A stretch of 64,000 nt of DNA from Pseudomonas sp. MPC6 (GTDB lineage Bacteria; Pseudomonadota; Gammaproteobacteria; Pseudomonadales; Pseudomonadaceae): positions 6,413,001 to 6,477,000 of the forward strand of contig NZ_CP034783.1 of assembly GCF_006094435.1 (NCBI RefSeq), given 5' to 3'. The position numbers and the translations under genes are program-made. Shown here piece after piece: positions 62,610-64,000 of the stretch. The notes under the pieces were generated by a model, which was not told the origin of the DNA, did not search any database, and was given only the letters and a program-made list of their open reading frames with translations. How positions within the stretch are numbered: position 1 is the first letter of the stretch; every line of letters begins with the position of its first letter.

Positions 62610-63071
62610 TTGCCTGACATCCGTCCACCCGCCCTCGACGAAATCGACCGCCAATTGATCGCGGCCCTGCAAATCAATGCCCGCGAAAGCGTGGCCATGC
62701 TTGCCCGGCAACTGGGGATTGCCCGCACGACCGTGACCTCGCGGCTGGCGCGACTGGAAAAAGCCAAAGTAATCACCGGTTATGGTGTGCGTTTGGGGCA
62801 GCGGCTGGTGGATGGTGGATTGCAGGCGTATGTCGGGATCACGGTGCAGCCGCGATCCGGCAAGGAAGTGTTGCGTCGACTCAGTGCCATGGCTCAGGTA
62901 CAGCAGCTGTGTGCGGTGAGTGGCGAATTTGATTATGTTGCGTGGTTGCGCACTGACTCGCCGGAGCAGCTGGATCAGTTGCTGGATCAGATTGGCAGTG
63001 TGGAGGGGGTGGAGAAGACGACGACTTCGATCATCTTGAGCAGCAAGATTGATCGGGGACAGCCGGTTTAA
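62610..63071 (+). CDS. Lrp/AsnC-family transcriptional regulator
   Basis: About 153 residues from a TTG at 62610 with GGAG seven bases upstream; a GTG at 62562 would add an atypical 16-residue extension. N-terminal winged HTH (LDEIDRQLIAALQINARESV, MLARQLGIARTTVTSRLARL) and C-terminal RAM domain (VQQLCAVSGEFDYVAWLRTD). It is divergent from gcd and directly upstream of the lysine monooxygenase gene, so lysine or related catabolism is a likely target. Confidence 0.88.
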   Translation: MPDIRPPALDEIDRQLIAALQINARESVAMLARQLGIARTTVTSRLARLEKAKVITGYGVRLGQRLVDGGLQAYVGITVQPRSGKEVLRRLSAMAQVQQLCAVSGEFDYVAWLRTDSPEQLDQLLDQIGSVEGVEKTTTSIILSSKIDRGQPV

Positions 63072-63251
63072 GCATCGTCCAATGTGGGAGCATTGATCAG
63101 TGTGTAGCGATAGATCGTCATATTGATTAATTAATTAGCAAAACGACGACACTTTGCGTCTTATTAACGTGTTCTACGCTCTCTAGAATGGCTGTCATCT
63201 TTTCCTATACTCAGATGCGCATTCCGCGTCGGGTCGCCAGCAAGGTCAGCC

Positions 63252-64000
63252 ATGAACAACAACAATCGCCATCCTGCAGACGGTAAAAAACCAGTCACCG
63301 TTTTTGGTCCGGACTTTCCCTTCGCCTTCGACGACTGGATCGAACACCCGGCTGGCCTGGGCAGCATTCCTGCGCACAATCACGGTGCCGAAGTGGCGAT
63401 TGTCGGCGCCGGGATCGCCGGGCTGGTGGCGGCTTACGAACTGATGAAGCTGGGCCTCAAGCCCGTCGTCTATGAAGCCTCGAAAATGGGCGGTCGCCTG
63501 CGTTCCCAGGCGTTCAACGGCGCCGAAGGCATCATCGCCGAACTCGGCGGCATGCGTTTCCCGGTGTCGTCCACCGCGTTTTATCACTACGTCGATAAAC
63601 TCGGCCTGCAGACCAAACCTTTCCCGAACCCGCTGACCCCGGCTTCGGGCAGCACCGTGATCGATCTGGAAGGCGAAACCCATTACGCCCAGAAGCTGGC
63701 GGATCTTCCTGCACTGTTCCAGGAAGTGGCCGACGCCTGGGCGGATGCCCTGGAAGCCGGTTCGCAGTTCTCCGATATCCAGCAAGCGATCCGCGACCGC
63801 GACGTGCCACGTCTCAAAGAACTGTGGAACACCCTGGTGCCGTTGTGGGACGACCGCACCTTTTACGATTTCGTCGCCACCTCCGAAGCGTTCGCCAAAC
63901 TGTCGTTCCATCACCGCGAAGTGTTCGGCCAAGTCGGTTTCGGCACCGGCGGCTGGGATTCGGACTTCCCCAACTCGATGCTGGAAATCTTCCGCGTGGT
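63252..64000 (+). CDS. davB: Flavin monoamine oxidase, lysine 2-monooxygenase DavB (3' end cut by window)
   Basis: 249 codons are present; the frame runs off the window end. The N-terminus (MNNNNRHPADGKKP, FGPDFPFAFDDWIEHP) and the FAD motif VAIVGAGIAGLVAAYELMKL (about residues 47-66), then ELGGMRFPVSSTAFYHYVDK, are very close to P. putida DavB as I recall it. DavB converts L-lysine to 5-aminovaleramide, the first step of the aminovalerate pathway. The related tryptophan 2-monooxygenase is the alternative. About 180 bases separate it from the Lrp gene, giving room for an Lrp-controlled promoter. Confidence 0.85.
   Translation, partial: MNNNNRHPADGKKPVTVFGPDFPFAFDDWIEHPAGLGSIPAHNHGAEVAIVGAGIAGLVAAYELMKLGLKPVVYEASKMGGRLRSQAFNGAEGIIAELGGMRFPVSSTAFYHYVDKLGLQTKPFPNPLTPASGSTVIDLEGETHYAQKLADLPALFQEVADAWADALEAGSQFSDIQQAIRDRDVPRLKELWNTLVPLWDDRTFYDFVATSEAFAKLSFHHREVFGQVGFGTGGWDSDFPNSMLEIFRV

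Noticed and set aside
1..64000. CRISPR array, rRNA operon, riboswitch
   Set aside because: I saw no regularly spaced repeats, no rRNA sequence and no recognisable riboswitch core in the window.

Overview
The window is a piece of a Pseudomonas chromosome, most likely from the P. fluorescens/P. putida lineage. This rests on gene content: glucose dehydrogenase, a DavB-type lysine 2-monooxygenase, DUF1652 and DUF3077 proteins, PtrA-like and CopABCD copper genes. Only the right end (about 58-64 kb) looks like ordinary core genome. The rest is accessory: catabolic, metal-resistance and defence modules.

Layout. (1) 1-10.9 kb: a LysR regulator (cut by the window edge) faces a tightly coupled operon encoding a dipeptide/opine-type ABC importer, a three-subunit opine/D-amino-acid-type oxidase (FAD subunit, 2Fe-2S subunit, FAD/NAD subunit with a C-terminal Cys cluster) and an opine dehydrogenase-like enzyme. 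A 43-codon ORF is stitched between oxidase and permease by ATGA overlaps at both ends. (2) 11.2-14.2 kb: a decayed IS5-family transposase interrupted by an intact IS21-family element (istA/istB, tandem terminal repeats). (3) 14.2-18.3 kb: small Pseudomonas proteins, including two paralogous stand-alone receiver-domain proteins and a DUF1652 protein. (4) 18.3-40.9 kb: a large metal-resistance block: CusCBA-CusF efflux, a Ni/Co-type RcnA exporter with a CsoR/RcnR-family sensor and its operator, a divergent His-rich HupE operon, CopRS, a DUF411 protein, copABCD, a PtrA-like protein, Met/His-rich periplasmic proteins, a YHS/HMBD P1B-type ATPase, and CopZ behind a CueR-type palindrome. Three identical-format sites (TTAC-N6-GTAA) lie upstream of copR, the DUF411 gene and copA, suggesting one CopR regulon. 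(5) 40.9-47.5 kb: hypothetical proteins, gene fragments, and one gene with a near-consensus LexA box. (6) 47.7-57.6 kb: a defence island: a Gabija-like OLD nuclease plus compact UvrD-like helicase, a two-gene CBASS (Cap15-like effector and CD-NTase), a displaced tRNA 3' end with its terminator (an attachment-site scar), and an overlapping HTH-nucleotidyltransferase-PP2C phosphatase operon with its own palindromic operator. (7) 58-64 kb: DUF3077 protein, a stand-alone M41-like metalloprotease, gcd, an Lrp regulator and davB (cut by the window end).

The strongest candidate for an undescribed system is the HTH-NTase-PP2C operon (54.9-57.0 kb): it resembles AbiE-type type IV toxin-antitoxin pairs but carries an apparently active PP2C-type phosphatase coupled by a 4-nt overlap. 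The Gabija-like pair with a shortened helicase, the minimal CBASS, the His-rich HupE operon and the SOS-box gene also deserve attention. All functional statements come from motif recognition by eye; no database search was run.
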